Assembly (NCBI RefSeq): GCF_000317475.1
Contig: NC_019729.1
Location: 5,098,501 to 5,162,500, forward strand
Origin: Oscillatoria nigro-viridis PCC 7112
GTDB taxonomy: Bacteria > Cyanobacteriota > Cyanobacteriia > Cyanobacteriales > Microcoleaceae
Direction: 5' to 3'
Length of the DNA stretch: 64,000 nucleotides
This document shows positions 26,209 through 34,773 of the stretch, one piece after another. The notes under the pieces were generated by a model. It did no database searches and was not told where the DNA came from. It was given only the letters and a program-made list of their open reading frames with translations. How positions within the stretch are numbered: position 1 is the stretch's first letter; every line of letters starts with the position of its first letter. The position numbers and the translations under genes are program-made.

Positions 26209-27660
26209 TCAGTGAGATTGCGAAATCAAATCCGAATCCTTTTTGTCCTTTGAGCGATCGACACTAAAATCTTCATAGTACGATCGCTCAGTATTCACAT
26301 CCCACAAATCGTGCTTTTCCCCGAGAATATTTCTCACGGCCAGCATCCCCGTCAGCATGGAATGGTCTTGGTTGTTGTATCGGTGCATACCGTTGCGCCC
26401 GATCGTCTGCAAATTCTCAATTCCCTTCAAAAAACCTTCAAGTACCTGCAAGTGTCCTCGATATTCCCCATCATAAACTGGATAAGCTTTAAGTTGCCGT
26501 ATGACAACTCCATCTTGCACATCAGAAGTTGTTGCTAACCCCAAACCAACCAACTCGCGAGTTGCTAATTCGACAAGTTCCGCGTCCGACATTTCCCAAA
26601 TCTCGTCGCCTACGCTGCAGAAATATTCCATTCCCAAACAACTTTTGCTGGCGTCGGGAACTAAAGCGGCGCTCCAATTCTTAAAGTTTTGAATTCGTCC
26701 CACTTTGACTTCGGGGGAGTGAATGTAAATCCAGTTGTCAGGAAACAAATCCTTGCGATCGACTATCAGCGCTACAATCAAAAAATCTCGATACTTGAGC
26801 GATCGCGCGGCGTGCAACACCTCTTCTGGCGGCTGCGGCTTCAGCCTTGCTACCAGTGCAGATATCGGCATACTCGTAATAAAATTATCCGCCGAATATT
26901 GAACTAATTCTCCGTTATGCTCGGCAGTAATACTTTTAATTTTATTCCCTTCACGCTCGAAGCTAATCACTTTTGTATCGAGATAAACTTTGCCGTCTTT
27001 ATTCTCCACAGCTTCCGCGAACTTTTCCCACATCATCCCCGGGCCCAAAGCCGGATAATCAAACTCTTTGATTAATGTTTTGGTGTCGTTGCTGCCAAAC
27101 AAAGCATTAATAATTGCTGTCGTCAGGGACAATCCTTTAATCCGCTGCGCCGCCCAATCTGCTTGAATTTCCGAACAAGGAATGCCCCAAACTTTTTCAG
27201 TGTAAGTCTTAAAAAATGTTTTATACAGGCGTTCCCCAAAACGATTGATCACCCACTGTTCAAAAGTTTTTTCTTCCCTAAGCGGCCAAATTCTCACTTT
27301 CAGATAACTCAAAATAATCAGCGTACTCTCAATTATGCCCAAATTAAAGAGAGTATTGAAGGCACTGATCGGATAGTTAAAAAATTTACCTCGATAAAAA
27401 ATTCGCGACAATCGCGGCACTTTAATAAACTCATTTCCCAGCACCTCTTGCCACAACTGCTGCACGGCTTCAACTTTAGTATAAAAGCGGTGGCCGCCAA
27501 TGTCGAAACGATAGCCTTTGTAGGTTTCTGTGCGAGCTATTCCCCCAACTTTATCACCTTTTTCTAGTACAACAGGGATGATGCCTTGCTTGACTAGCTC
27601 GTAAGCTGCCGTCAAACCCGCAGGGCCTGCACCGACGATCGCAACAGGATAATGTTTCAC
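26209..27660 (-). CDS. FAD-dependent amine-oxidase/UDP-galactopyranose-mutase-like oxidoreductase
   Basis: This 483-residue flavoprotein has the N-terminal FAD motif VGAGPAGLTAAYEL (9-22), the second contact KVGGIARTETYKGYRFDIGG, and the C-terminal FAD contact around GRNGMHRYNNQDHSM. The family groups with amine oxidases, protoporphyrinogen-oxidase-like proteins and UDP-galactopyranose mutases, and members are often found in polysaccharide clusters. The glycosyltransferase upstream on the same strand (27789-28820) supports a role in glycan synthesis, possibly sugar-nucleotide modification. ATG start at 27660. The substrate is unknown. Confidence 0.85.
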   Translation of the reverse strand: MKHYPVAIVGAGPAGLTAAYELVKQGIIPVVLEKGDKVGGIARTETYKGYRFDIGGHRFYTKVEAVQQLWQEVLGNEFIKVPRLSRIFYRGKFFNYPISAFNTLFNLGIIESTLIILSYLKVRIWPLREEKTFEQWVINRFGERLYKTFFKTYTEKVWGIPCSEIQADWAAQRIKGLSLTTAIINALFGSNDTKTLIKEFDYPALGPGMMWEKFAEAVENKDGKVYLDTKVISFEREGNKIKSITAEHNGELVQYSADNFITSMPISALVARLKPQPPEEVLHAARSLKYRDFLIVALIVDRKDLFPDNWIYIHSPEVKVGRIQNFKNWSAALVPDASKSCLGMEYFCSVGDEIWEMSDAELVELATRELVGLGLATTSDVQDGVVIRQLKAYPVYDGEYRGHLQVLEGFLKGIENLQTIGRNGMHRYNNQDHSMLTGMLAVRNILGEKHDLWDVNTERSYYEDFSVDRSKDKKDSDLISQSH

Positions 27661-27788
27661 TCAGCCTACCTCCAGCTTTTGAATCGAAACTCTACAGTTA
27701 TTTATAACTTGTCAAAGGGATAGATGCACCCGTGAATACCCTGATAAACTATCGATCGACCTGATGTTTAAGCACAATTTGCCTTGAT

Positions 27789-28820
27789 TTATTGAGCGGA
27801 TACCGGCAAGCTAACTTTGCCAGTCACAGGCTTTTTTTGGTATAAGTAGCGACCAGTGCCGATCGCGAATGCCAGTCCGCTGTAAAAGTAGAAAAGCCAG
27901 TGCCACGGAATAGTTTTCAGGGCAAATAGGATACCGTGTTTGCGGTAAAAAAATCGGTAAAGCGGTGCATTAATTGCTACCAGCGGTATTGCCAGCAAAC
28001 CAGCCAGTAGCAGAAAGCTCAGCGACCAGCACGTTCCCAAAATTGCCAGCAGGACTGCATAAGTTAAAATCACGCTGATGCGGTTTGAAACTTGCAAGTT
28101 GAGGTCGTTATTCAATTGGCGATCGCGCCAAATCAGTTCTGTCCAAGGCAGCGCTCGGTAGAAAAAGTCAGCTTTCACCATCCCCATCGGTTCCCACCGC
28201 TTTAAATGCTTCACCTGCAATGTTTTGCACAGCCGAATGTTATAACCTGCTTGTTTCAAACGGTAGCCGAACTCAATATCTTCGATCGAAGCTTGGCGGT
28301 AACTCTCATTAAAGCCGCCCATTTGCAAAAAAATTTCCCTGCGAATCACTCCGCAAGCCCCCCAAAAAGTCGAAGCTTCTTCGTTACCTGTTTGGTGCAC
28401 GTAGTGGTGCAGCAAGTTCCTATACTGCGATAGAAAATCAGGATCTCCAGGATCGTCGTCGTAAGAGCCAATGAAAGCAGCTAAGTAGGGATTATTTTTG
28501 AACACCGATATCGCATAGCCCACAGCTTCTGGACAAACAGCGACATCAGCATCCACAAAAAACAGAATATCTCCCTTTGCAGCTTGGGCACCCAAATTCC
28601 TTGCCCGGGCTGGCCCCCCGCATTCGGGAATCCTGATGACTTTGGCGCCGAATTCCTTGGCCAGACGCCAGGAACCGTCGCTTTCGCCATCTGCTACTAC
28701 AATAATCTCGATCGGTCTGGGCACAGCTTGAGCCAATTTTGACAAACAGGTGCGGAAGTAAGCGCCCCCGTTGTGGACTGGGATAATAACGGATACAGTG
28801 GGGTCGGCGGTAGAAATCAT
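27789..28820 (-). CDS. Family 2 glycosyltransferase, membrane-anchored
   Basis: This 343-residue GT-A enzyme starts VSVIIPVHNGGAYF. It has the first acidic motif VVADGESDGS, the DxD motif FVDADVAV, the acceptor-side motif ASIEDIEFGYRLKQAG (ED), and two or three hydrophobic helices near the C-terminus (about 250-325) that would anchor it to the membrane. It transfers a sugar from a nucleotide donor to a lipid or polysaccharide acceptor; specificity cannot be read. It is upstream of the FAD oxidoreductase on the same strand with a 128-bp gap, so cotranscription is possible. Confidence 0.88.
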   Translation of the reverse strand: MISTADPTVSVIIPVHNGGAYFRTCLSKLAQAVPRPIEIIVVADGESDGSWRLAKEFGAKVIRIPECGGPARARNLGAQAAKGDILFFVDADVAVCPEAVGYAISVFKNNPYLAAFIGSYDDDPGDPDFLSQYRNLLHHYVHQTGNEEASTFWGACGVIRREIFLQMGGFNESYRQASIEDIEFGYRLKQAGYNIRLCKTLQVKHLKRWEPMGMVKADFFYRALPWTELIWRDRQLNNDLNLQVSNRISVILTYAVLLAILGTCWSLSFLLLAGLLAIPLVAINAPLYRFFYRKHGILFALKTIPWHWLFYFYSGLAFAIGTGRYLYQKKPVTGKVSLPVSAQ

Positions 28821-29427
28821 TACCTAAATTGTTTAAATTGCAGGGGCTAAAATTGGCGGGAATTTTATTGTTGCTACTTTACGAAGGGTAAAATCAGCTC
28901 TACTTTTTTATTTATAACTCGATTTCTGTTTGTCTTCAACTAGATTTTTTGCTGGTATTCTCGATTTGATTTTTCCCATTCTTAATCTCTATTTTACGCC
29001 ATATCTTGCTGAGAGTAACCTGATTTACACAACAGCTTTACAAAATCTTTAAATATATCATTGTTTGTGTAAACTTGGGAAAAAGCCCCAGCAGCATTTT
29101 GGTGCGGTTGTGTTGCAGCGCACAAGAGTTTGATTTTATAGATAGGCACACCGTATAAAATCAAACATCGCTTATACGGAGACCCGGAAACAGTCAGGAC
29201 TTGCGCGGTACAATTTCTTTTACACACCTCATCCGCCAGTGACTCCTGCACCAAGTGTCGATCGCGACTGCGGACTCCATGCACATTTTCTGACTTTTGG
29301 CAATATATTTTAAATATACGTCTTAAAATTTCCGACGCTGTACGATCGAGCTTTCGTAATTTGCTAACATACCCTTAGCTAGCTCCCTGTGAACCAAAAC
29401 TTTTACCTAAACCATTTTTTATATTAC
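28821..29427. other. Intergenic region between divergent glycosyltransferase genes
   Basis: Low-GC gap of 607 bp upstream of both glycosyltransferase genes. No convincing gene, tRNA, repeat or hairpin was found. It must contain the promoters of both genes, but no clear -35/-10 pair stands out. Confidence 0.5.
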
Positions 29428-30528
29428 ATGAACACCTCCCAAAACACTTTAAATCAGCCATTAGTTTCAGTCATCATACCAGCTTTCAACGCTGAAATTT
29501 TTATTGCTAAAACCTTAGAGTCTGTCTTATCTCAAACTTATCAAAACATAGAAGTTTTAGTAGTTGATGACGGCTCTACAGATACAACAGCCGAAATCGT
29601 CCAATCTATTGCTCAAAAAGATAGCCGCGTCAGCTTATTCCAACAGTCAAATGCCGGCGTCGCCGTCGCCCGCAACCTAGCAATTGAAAAATCAAAAGGC
29701 GAATATATTGCTCCCATCGATGCCGACGATATTTGGTATCCCCAAAACCTAGAAAAACAAGTTAACTGCCTGACTTCCTCAGCACCATCTGTCGGAGTTG
29801 TCTATTCCTGGTCAGTTGATATAAATGAAAAAGACTTGCTCACAGGTGGATTTTATAACTCCACCATCCAAGGAGAAGTTTACACAGCATTAATTTATAA
29901 ATATTTTATAGGCAATGCCAGCTCATCTCTAATCCGCCGCGTTTGTTTTGCAAAAGTCGGCGGTTACAACTGCAAACTTAAACTAGAAAACGCTCAAGGC
30001 TGCGAAGACTGGGAACTTCACCTCCGCATAGCCGAACATTATCAATTTAAAGTCGTGCCAGAATACTTAGTTGGCTATCGGCAGATTGCCAGCAGTATGT
30101 CTAGCAACTATGCAGCAATGGCAAAATCTCACTCTTTAATTATGGCAGATGTCCGACAGCAACATCCCGAAATTCCCAGCAGCATTTATCGCTGGTCTAG
30201 CAGCAATTTTTACATTTACTTAGCTGTTAAAAGCAACCGCAGCGGCAATCACCGGAGTACATTATCTTGGTTGTATCGAGCGTTCAAAGAAGATTTATTA
30301 ATGGCACTTTTGCGCCACAATTTATATCTGCTGTCAATAGAAAGTATAATCAAAATAATAGTTACAGCGCCAACTGAATCAGGGTTAGAGTTAAAACAAG
30401 CATCAGAATCGAGTGAAGGGATGACACTCGCTAGGATTGAGACGCGGACGAAGGCTCACAGAATGTTGCCGTCGCAGGTATACGAAAGAATGCGATTCAA
30501 TAGTTTAGGAAATCGAAAATCTACATAA
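29428..30528 (+). CDS. Family 2 glycosyltransferase, soluble type
   Basis: This protein of about 366 residues has the GT-A core PLVSVIIPAFNAEIFIAKTLES, the acidic motif VVDDGSTDTT, the donor segment NAGVAVARNLAIEKSKGEYI and the DxD motif PIDADDIWYP. The later GCEDWELHLRIAEHY motif carries the catalytic acidic residue. No membrane helices are seen. The C-terminal 60 residues are charged and unlike the core. The ATG at 29428 is preferred; a GTG at 29389 would add 13 residues ahead of the family start. It probably takes part in cell-surface glycan synthesis with the neighbouring genes. Confidence 0.87.
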   Translation: MNTSQNTLNQPLVSVIIPAFNAEIFIAKTLESVLSQTYQNIEVLVVDDGSTDTTAEIVQSIAQKDSRVSLFQQSNAGVAVARNLAIEKSKGEYIAPIDADDIWYPQNLEKQVNCLTSSAPSVGVVYSWSVDINEKDLLTGGFYNSTIQGEVYTALIYKYFIGNASSSLIRRVCFAKVGGYNCKLKLENAQGCEDWELHLRIAEHYQFKVVPEYLVGYRQIASSMSSNYAAMAKSHSLIMADVRQQHPEIPSSIYRWSSSNFYIYLAVKSNRSGNHRSTLSWLYRAFKEDLLMALLRHNLYLLSIESIIKIIVTAPTESGLELKQASESSEGMTLARIETRTKAHRMLPSQVYERMRFNSLGNRKST

Positions 30529-30544
30529 ACCCAACATTGAAAAA

Positions 30545-30572
30545 CCCGGTTTTTTGAAGAAACCGGGCTTTT
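30545..30572 (+). terminator. Rho-independent terminator, glycosyltransferase
   Basis: CCCGGTTT (30545-30552) and AAACCGGG (30560-30567) form an 8-bp GC-rich stem with a 7-nt loop, followed by CTTTT. It lies 17 bp after the glycosyltransferase stop and between convergent genes. The AACCCGGT...ACCGGGTT core recurs at 44310-44336, so it also belongs to a dispersed palindrome family. Confidence 0.65.
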
Positions 30573-30700
30573 GAGGAAGCTAGAGGGCGTTTAATTCTGC
30601 CTGGTTGGTCGCTCAAGAATCAGGAAAGAGGGTTAAATAAAAAATCTAAATTTTGCATTCTTCCTTCTTACTTCTTCCTTCTTCCCTCTACTTAATCTCT

Positions 30701-31240
30701 CTAAGCGTGAGAAGCTGTAGGAGTTTGAGCTTTTGGCTGTTGGCCGTCTGACGCCAGGGATTCCCCTTCAATAAACGATCGCAACATCCAAGCCATTTGT
30801 TCGTGCTGTTCCATCAAACCCGTCAAAAAGTCTGCGGTTCCGTCATCGTTAAACTCTTCACCGCACTGGTGGACGTGTTGGCGGAGATTGCGAATAACTA
30901 ACTCGTGGTCGTCAACTAAACGCGACACCATCTCAGTCGCTAAAGGCAAATCGCCAATATGTTCTTTAATCGAGGCATACTTTAGAAAACCCTCAGCAGT
31001 ACCAATTGGATAACCGCCTAAAGCTCTCACCCGTTCTGCCATAGCATCGATATTTTCAGTTAATACCTGATAGTGTTCTTCCCACAACTGGTGGAGCGAT
31101 CGAAACTGCGGGCCAACTACATCCCAGTGATACTTTTTGGTTTTGATTAACAGCAGGTAAGCATCTGACAGGTCGCGATTCAATAGTTCAATAACGCCTG
31201 CACGCTGCTCGTCAGATAGACCTATGTTTAACTTACGCAT
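30701..31240 (-). CDS. dps: Dps-family ferritin-like DNA-protection protein
   Basis: This 179-residue Dps/miniferritin has the ferroxidase helices TKKYHWDVVGPQFRSLHQLW and TENIDAMAERVRALGG, which carry His, Asp and Glu ligands at subunit interfaces. The C-terminal tail is short and Pro/Ala/Thr-rich. It forms a dodecamer that oxidises and stores iron and detoxifies hydrogen peroxide; some members also bind DNA, but this tail is not lysine-rich. The ATG at 31240 has GAAGGAAG upstream and begins MRKLNIGLS as expected; the frame opens six codons earlier at a TTG. Confidence 0.92.
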   Translation of the reverse strand: MRKLNIGLSDEQRAGVIELLNRDLSDAYLLLIKTKKYHWDVVGPQFRSLHQLWEEHYQVLTENIDAMAERVRALGGYPIGTAEGFLKYASIKEHIGDLPLATEMVSRLVDDHELVIRNLRQHVHQCGEEFNDDGTADFLTGLMEQHEQMAWMLRSFIEGESLASDGQQPKAQTPTASHA

Positions 31241-31542
31241 TGAAAATTCTTCCTTCAACTCTAACTTTACATTTATTAGAACAAATTACGCCAGCAACTT
31301 ACATCAACCCAGAGGACGATCGAAGACGATCGCACTTTAGTAAAATATCGGCATTTCCGGTGAAATTAATCCCAATATAGATACCCTTAGATAGATGCCA
31401 TGAAACTTATTGTTCAGGAGTGCCTTTGTTTGGCTAACACAGCGATGGGGCGGCAGGTGAGTCCCCGCTCAATCCCGCTATAAAAAAAGGCTGCACTCTG
31501 ATTGTTAGTAAAAATCAAGGAATTCATGTCCCGGTTAACCAA

Positions 31543-31570
31543 CAGCCCACACAATTAAGTGTGTGGGCTG
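31543..31570 (+). repeat. Perfect inverted repeat, 11-bp stem
   Basis: CAGCCCACACA and TGTGTGGGCTG pair without mismatch around ATTAAG, and CTTTAAA follows. It resembles a terminator or the structured end of a mobile element. No gene reads into it from the left on the plus strand, so an element remnant is the better guess. Confidence 0.6.
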
Positions 31571-31822
31571 CTTTAAATGGCGGCATAGGGGACTTGGAAT
31601 TAAATATAACCCCAGTTATCCTAGAAGGCTAGGAAACAGATTTTCTGACATCAGCGGTGCTGACCTCTGTGTGATTGGGATGCTAGAAATTATATTGAGT
31701 CAAACCGTTAAATCGACGTTCCAGGATGCTACCAAGAAACAGACGGGCATCGCCGTGGAAACTTTAGGGCAAAACTGGCGGAAGACCCCGATCGAATACA
31801 GCCGTGAAACCCTTCGTCCCAT

Positions 31823-32032
31823 CTAGTAGACCGCCGGGAGAACCTGTTTGCTCGCTTCACCTTCAGGAACACTTGCTGCTGTGACCACCACAGCACGCTT
31901 GCCGAAGGTATCAACGGCAGTGTAGCGTTTTCGGCCCCATGAAGGCTTTGTCAAACCCGACACTCGGATGAACCATCGTTGCAATGGCAACTGTTTAAAC
32001 CAGGTTTTTAGCGGATGGCCCATCCAGGACAT
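31823..32032 (-). pseudogene. Remnant of an IS5-type DDE transposase
   Basis: The short open stretch contains GRKRYTAVDTFGKRAVVVTAASVPEGE in a single block near residues 32-58. It corresponds to the strand carrying the second Asp region (KRHxxVDTxGxxxxVxVTAAS) of IS5/DDE_Tnp_1 transposases. Flanking sequence in the other frames gives no further convincing transposase, so only a fragment of perhaps 60 residues survives. Terminal inverted repeats were not identified. Confidence 0.6.
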
Positions 32033-32184
32033 ATAAAAAAGCAGTCCTCAGTGTTTGCCCAAAGGAGGAGATCGAGTGCATTACACTTTGTGCTATGTGG
32101 GGAATACGGGGTAAAGTAGCGGTAGAAAAGATTTATCCATACTTTTACTAACTGTGCTACTTTCATTGTTAGCTGTAAACCATC

Positions 32185-33366
32185 ATGCGGGAAATCTGCC
32201 AGAGCGTGGAAACCATATTTCAACTGCTGTTAGACGAACTCAAAAAGTCCACTCGCGCGTCTGAGCAGAACTGCCAAGATGTAGCAGGGCGACTGGCAGC
32301 AGAAGTCAACAGGATATGCACTGAAAGCCAGCGGATTCAAGCCTCCGGAGATATAGAAGGTTCAGCCCAGAGCCTCGCTCAGCACCGCTTGCAACAATGC
32401 CTCCACTATTACAATTTAGGCTCCGGGCCCGGGCGAGTAGAATTGCACAGTACCCTCAGCGCGATCGTCTATCGCTACATCACCCCTCCGCAGGTGCAGT
32501 CTAGCTATCAGGGGCGAGTAGAACTGATCAAAGATTTTTTGCAAGGATTTTATCTCGAAGCTTTAAAGGCATTCCGGCGCGAAACCCAACTGCCACCTAC
32601 CTACAGTCCCCGCACTCGCTTAGAACTAGCAGAGTACATGGCCTTTGTAGAGCGCTTCGGCAAGCGGCGCATTCCTTTACCTCGGAACCGCAGCCAGCAA
32701 CTAATTATTTTACGGGCCCAAACCTTTTCCCAGCAGCAGCCCAAAGAAACCTCCGTAGATATGGAACAAGCCGCCGACGGAGGGGCTTCAGATTCCGACC
32801 AAACTTGGAACGACACCTCGGTGCACTCGGTGCGGGAAGCGATGGCCGGACAGGGTTCGGCGGCAATTCGTCCCCCAGGCGACGAGTCAGAATCTCTGCG
32901 GCAAAACGTGATTGACGAATTAGTGGGTTACTTGAAAGAGCGCAACCAACAAGACTGCGCCGATTACTTCGTGCTCCGCTTGCAAGACTTACCGACTAAT
33001 GAAATAGAGTCGCTTCTGGGAATAACTCCCCGCCAAAGAGACTATTTGCAGCAGCGCTTCAAGTACCATTTGCTCAGGTTTGCCATGTCGCACCGCTGGG
33101 AACTCGTTCACCAGTGGCTGGAAGCAGACTTAGACCGCAATTTGGGTTTGCTGCCTTCTCAGTGGCAGGCTTTTGGCGAGCAAATTGGCCCAGAGGGACA
33201 GCGTTTGCTAAAGTTGAAACAACAGGGTCTGTCAGAGTCAGCGATCGCCCAAACCCTGGGCAGCACGGTAGCCCAGGTACAGAAGCGGTGGTTTAAATTG
33301 CTGGAACTTGCGTGGGAATTGCGAAATCGTTCAGATTCCGGAGAAGGGGCATCTAGTGATGAATAA
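32185..33366 (+). CDS. hetZ: Heterocyst-differentiation-related protein HetZ
   Basis: The 393-residue protein matches HetZ along its length. It has the N-terminal block with GPGRVELHSTLSAIVYRYI, the middle block RTRLELAEYMAFVERFGKRR followed by RSQQLIILRAQ, and the C-terminal block GITPRQRDYLQQRFKYHLL with HQWLEADLDRNLGL. The last 60 residues contain a probable helix-turn-helix (LKQQGLSESAIAQTLGSTVA). HetZ is a DNA-binding regulator that acts early in heterocyst formation in Anabaena but is conserved across filamentous cyanobacteria, including those that form no heterocysts. The patU gene overlaps its end by 8 bp. The variable Glu/Ser/Ala-rich segment (about 195-245) is the least conserved part. 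Confidence 0.92.
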   Translation: MREICQSVETIFQLLLDELKKSTRASEQNCQDVAGRLAAEVNRICTESQRIQASGDIEGSAQSLAQHRLQQCLHYYNLGSGPGRVELHSTLSAIVYRYITPPQVQSSYQGRVELIKDFLQGFYLEALKAFRRETQLPPTYSPRTRLELAEYMAFVERFGKRRIPLPRNRSQQLIILRAQTFSQQQPKETSVDMEQAADGGASDSDQTWNDTSVHSVREAMAGQGSAAIRPPGDESESLRQNVIDELVGYLKERNQQDCADYFVLRLQDLPTNEIESLLGITPRQRDYLQQRFKYHLLRFAMSHRWELVHQWLEADLDRNLGLLPSQWQAFGEQIGPEGQRLLKLKQQGLSESAIAQTLGSTVAQVQKRWFKLLELAWELRNRSDSGEGASSDE

Positions 33367-34429
33367 CGAAACGAACAGGGATGCAGAGGCTTTCGATCGC
33401 CATTTTTTAGACTGGATATTGCAGGGGCCGATCGCGAATACCTCTAACGAAGATGAGGAAAACCTCAATCCATCCCCTCGCTCAGAAGAGTGGGGCGACA
33501 CAGAAGACAATTCCGGGGTGGAATACTGGGAATGGGACGAACCAGACCCGCTGGACTATCAAGTGGGGGCGCACAGCAATGCACCCGCACAACCGCTGAC
33601 AATTGGAGAAATACCGACCGTGCAAGACCGTTTTCAGACCTTGTTAAAAGAAAGGCTTAGAGCCGAAATAGAATCTAACCCGCCACTGTTCCCCTGGGAA
33701 ACAGAATTCAAAAGCTACGACCACGATTACCCAGACGATGTAGCCCCCAAATGGGTTCCTCCCCTACACATCTGGACTCCCCAACTACAAAATATCAGGT
33801 GGGGCCGCCTGCCAATTCCGATCGCCCAAGGGGTTTTTGCTCAACTGCTAGAACCTTGTCAGGAACTGGTAATGTCGTCGCTGCGGCAAGGCTCGAAGTT
33901 AGTTCGCGCTGTAGATGGCTTATTTCCGGGCCAGTCTCAGGAACTCAACGAGTTAGCTGGTTTAGTGCTCCGAGGTTCTTTGCGGGGACTTCTAGATTTA
34001 GAAGATTTCCCGAATTACGAAGCAGCGAGTACCGATCAACAAATGGTGCTGTCGCTGTTGGCCGCCAAGGAAATCATTGAGTCTCTAACTTTGGATTGTC
34101 CTGTGAATCAGCCGCCTGTTTCGCGGGAGTGGCTGACTGGTTTGGGTGCGCTGACTCTGGAGGCTCAATACCTGTCGAACCGCAACAGAGAACAGCCAAT
34201 GCCGTGTTTAAGAGTTGAGTGCCAATTTCCGGGGGCAGGAAGTTTGGAACTCAAGGGAGGAGATGCCGAAGCAACTGCACAGCGTCCGAATTCCGGGCAT
34301 TTAAGTGTGGAGTTGTTTGACCCGCAACCTAACAAGACTTATGCCCTAGAAGTTCGATTCCAAAACTTCGAGACCAGACCTTTGATGTTTGCTATTCGTC
34401 CAATTTTAAGCGGACCAGATAGCAACTAG
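33359..34429 (+). CDS. patU: Pattern-formation protein PatU (PatU3/PatU5-like)
   Basis: This protein of about 356 residues is encoded directly after hetZ with an 8-bp overlap, the arrangement known for hetZ-patU in filamentous cyanobacteria. The N-terminal 120 residues are acidic and low-complexity (Glu/Asp/Asn/Pro). The C-terminal part is a folded domain starting near WGRLPIPIAQGVFAQLLEP and ending EVRFQNFETRPLMFAIRP. In Anabaena this gene is split into patU5 and patU3, which affect heterocyst spacing; here it is a single unsplit gene. The start at 33359 has AGAAGGGG upstream. Biochemical function is not established. Confidence 0.85.
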   Translation: MNNETNRDAEAFDRHFLDWILQGPIANTSNEDEENLNPSPRSEEWGDTEDNSGVEYWEWDEPDPLDYQVGAHSNAPAQPLTIGEIPTVQDRFQTLLKERLRAEIESNPPLFPWETEFKSYDHDYPDDVAPKWVPPLHIWTPQLQNIRWGRLPIPIAQGVFAQLLEPCQELVMSSLRQGSKLVRAVDGLFPGQSQELNELAGLVLRGSLRGLLDLEDFPNYEAASTDQQMVLSLLAAKEIIESLTLDCPVNQPPVSREWLTGLGALTLEAQYLSNRNREQPMPCLRVECQFPGAGSLELKGGDAEATAQRPNSGHLSVELFDPQPNKTYALEVRFQNFETRPLMFAIRPILSGPDSN

Positions 34430-34773
34430 AAAGGTTTAATTAGAGTAAATAATTTAGGTTTTTACTCTCTGGTTTGACCTCACACACAAACAGATTCAAT
34501 CCCTCGACTTCTGTCGTCGTGGAAAGCAAAAAAAGTTAGATATTAGTTCAATCCCCAGATTAATCTGTGGATTCAATCTAAAATCTAATGACCGAGAAAT
34601 AAGATTTAGATCTTAGTGAAAACCCAGATTCATCTGTGGAGTCAATCTAAAATCTAAAATCTAAAATCGTTTGACAGAGAAATAAGATTTAGATCTTAGT
34701 GAAAACCCAGATTCATCTGTGGAGTCAATCTAAAATCTAAAATCTAAAATCTAAAATCGTTGGATGGGTGCAC
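34430..34773. repeat. 83-bp direct repeats with hairpin and CTAAAAT heptamers
   Basis: Units at 34594-34676 and 34677-34759 are almost identical, and a shorter decayed copy precedes them at about 34533-34592. Each unit holds a small hairpin (CCCAGAT...ATCTGTGG; 34553-34570, 34623-34639, 34706-34722) followed by two to four CTAAAAT heptamers. The element fills the gap between patU and the transglutaminase-like gene. Related elements lie at 44141-44300 and 51183-51247. Confidence 0.85.

Larger units (their letters stand above)
31241..32184. other. Degenerate intergenic region with IS remnant and a strong hairpin
   Basis: These 944 bp lack an intact gene. They contain a perfect 11-bp-stem hairpin (31543-31570) and a transposase fragment (31823-32032, minus). 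Everything else appears to be non-coding or decayed. The promoter of hetZ should lie in the last 150 bp, but no clear -35/-10 pair was seen. Confidence 0.55.

Noticed and set aside
28994..29284. Minus-strand open frame of 96 codons between the glycosyltransferases
   Set aside because: No ribosome-binding site, odd composition and no recognisable motif; probably chance.
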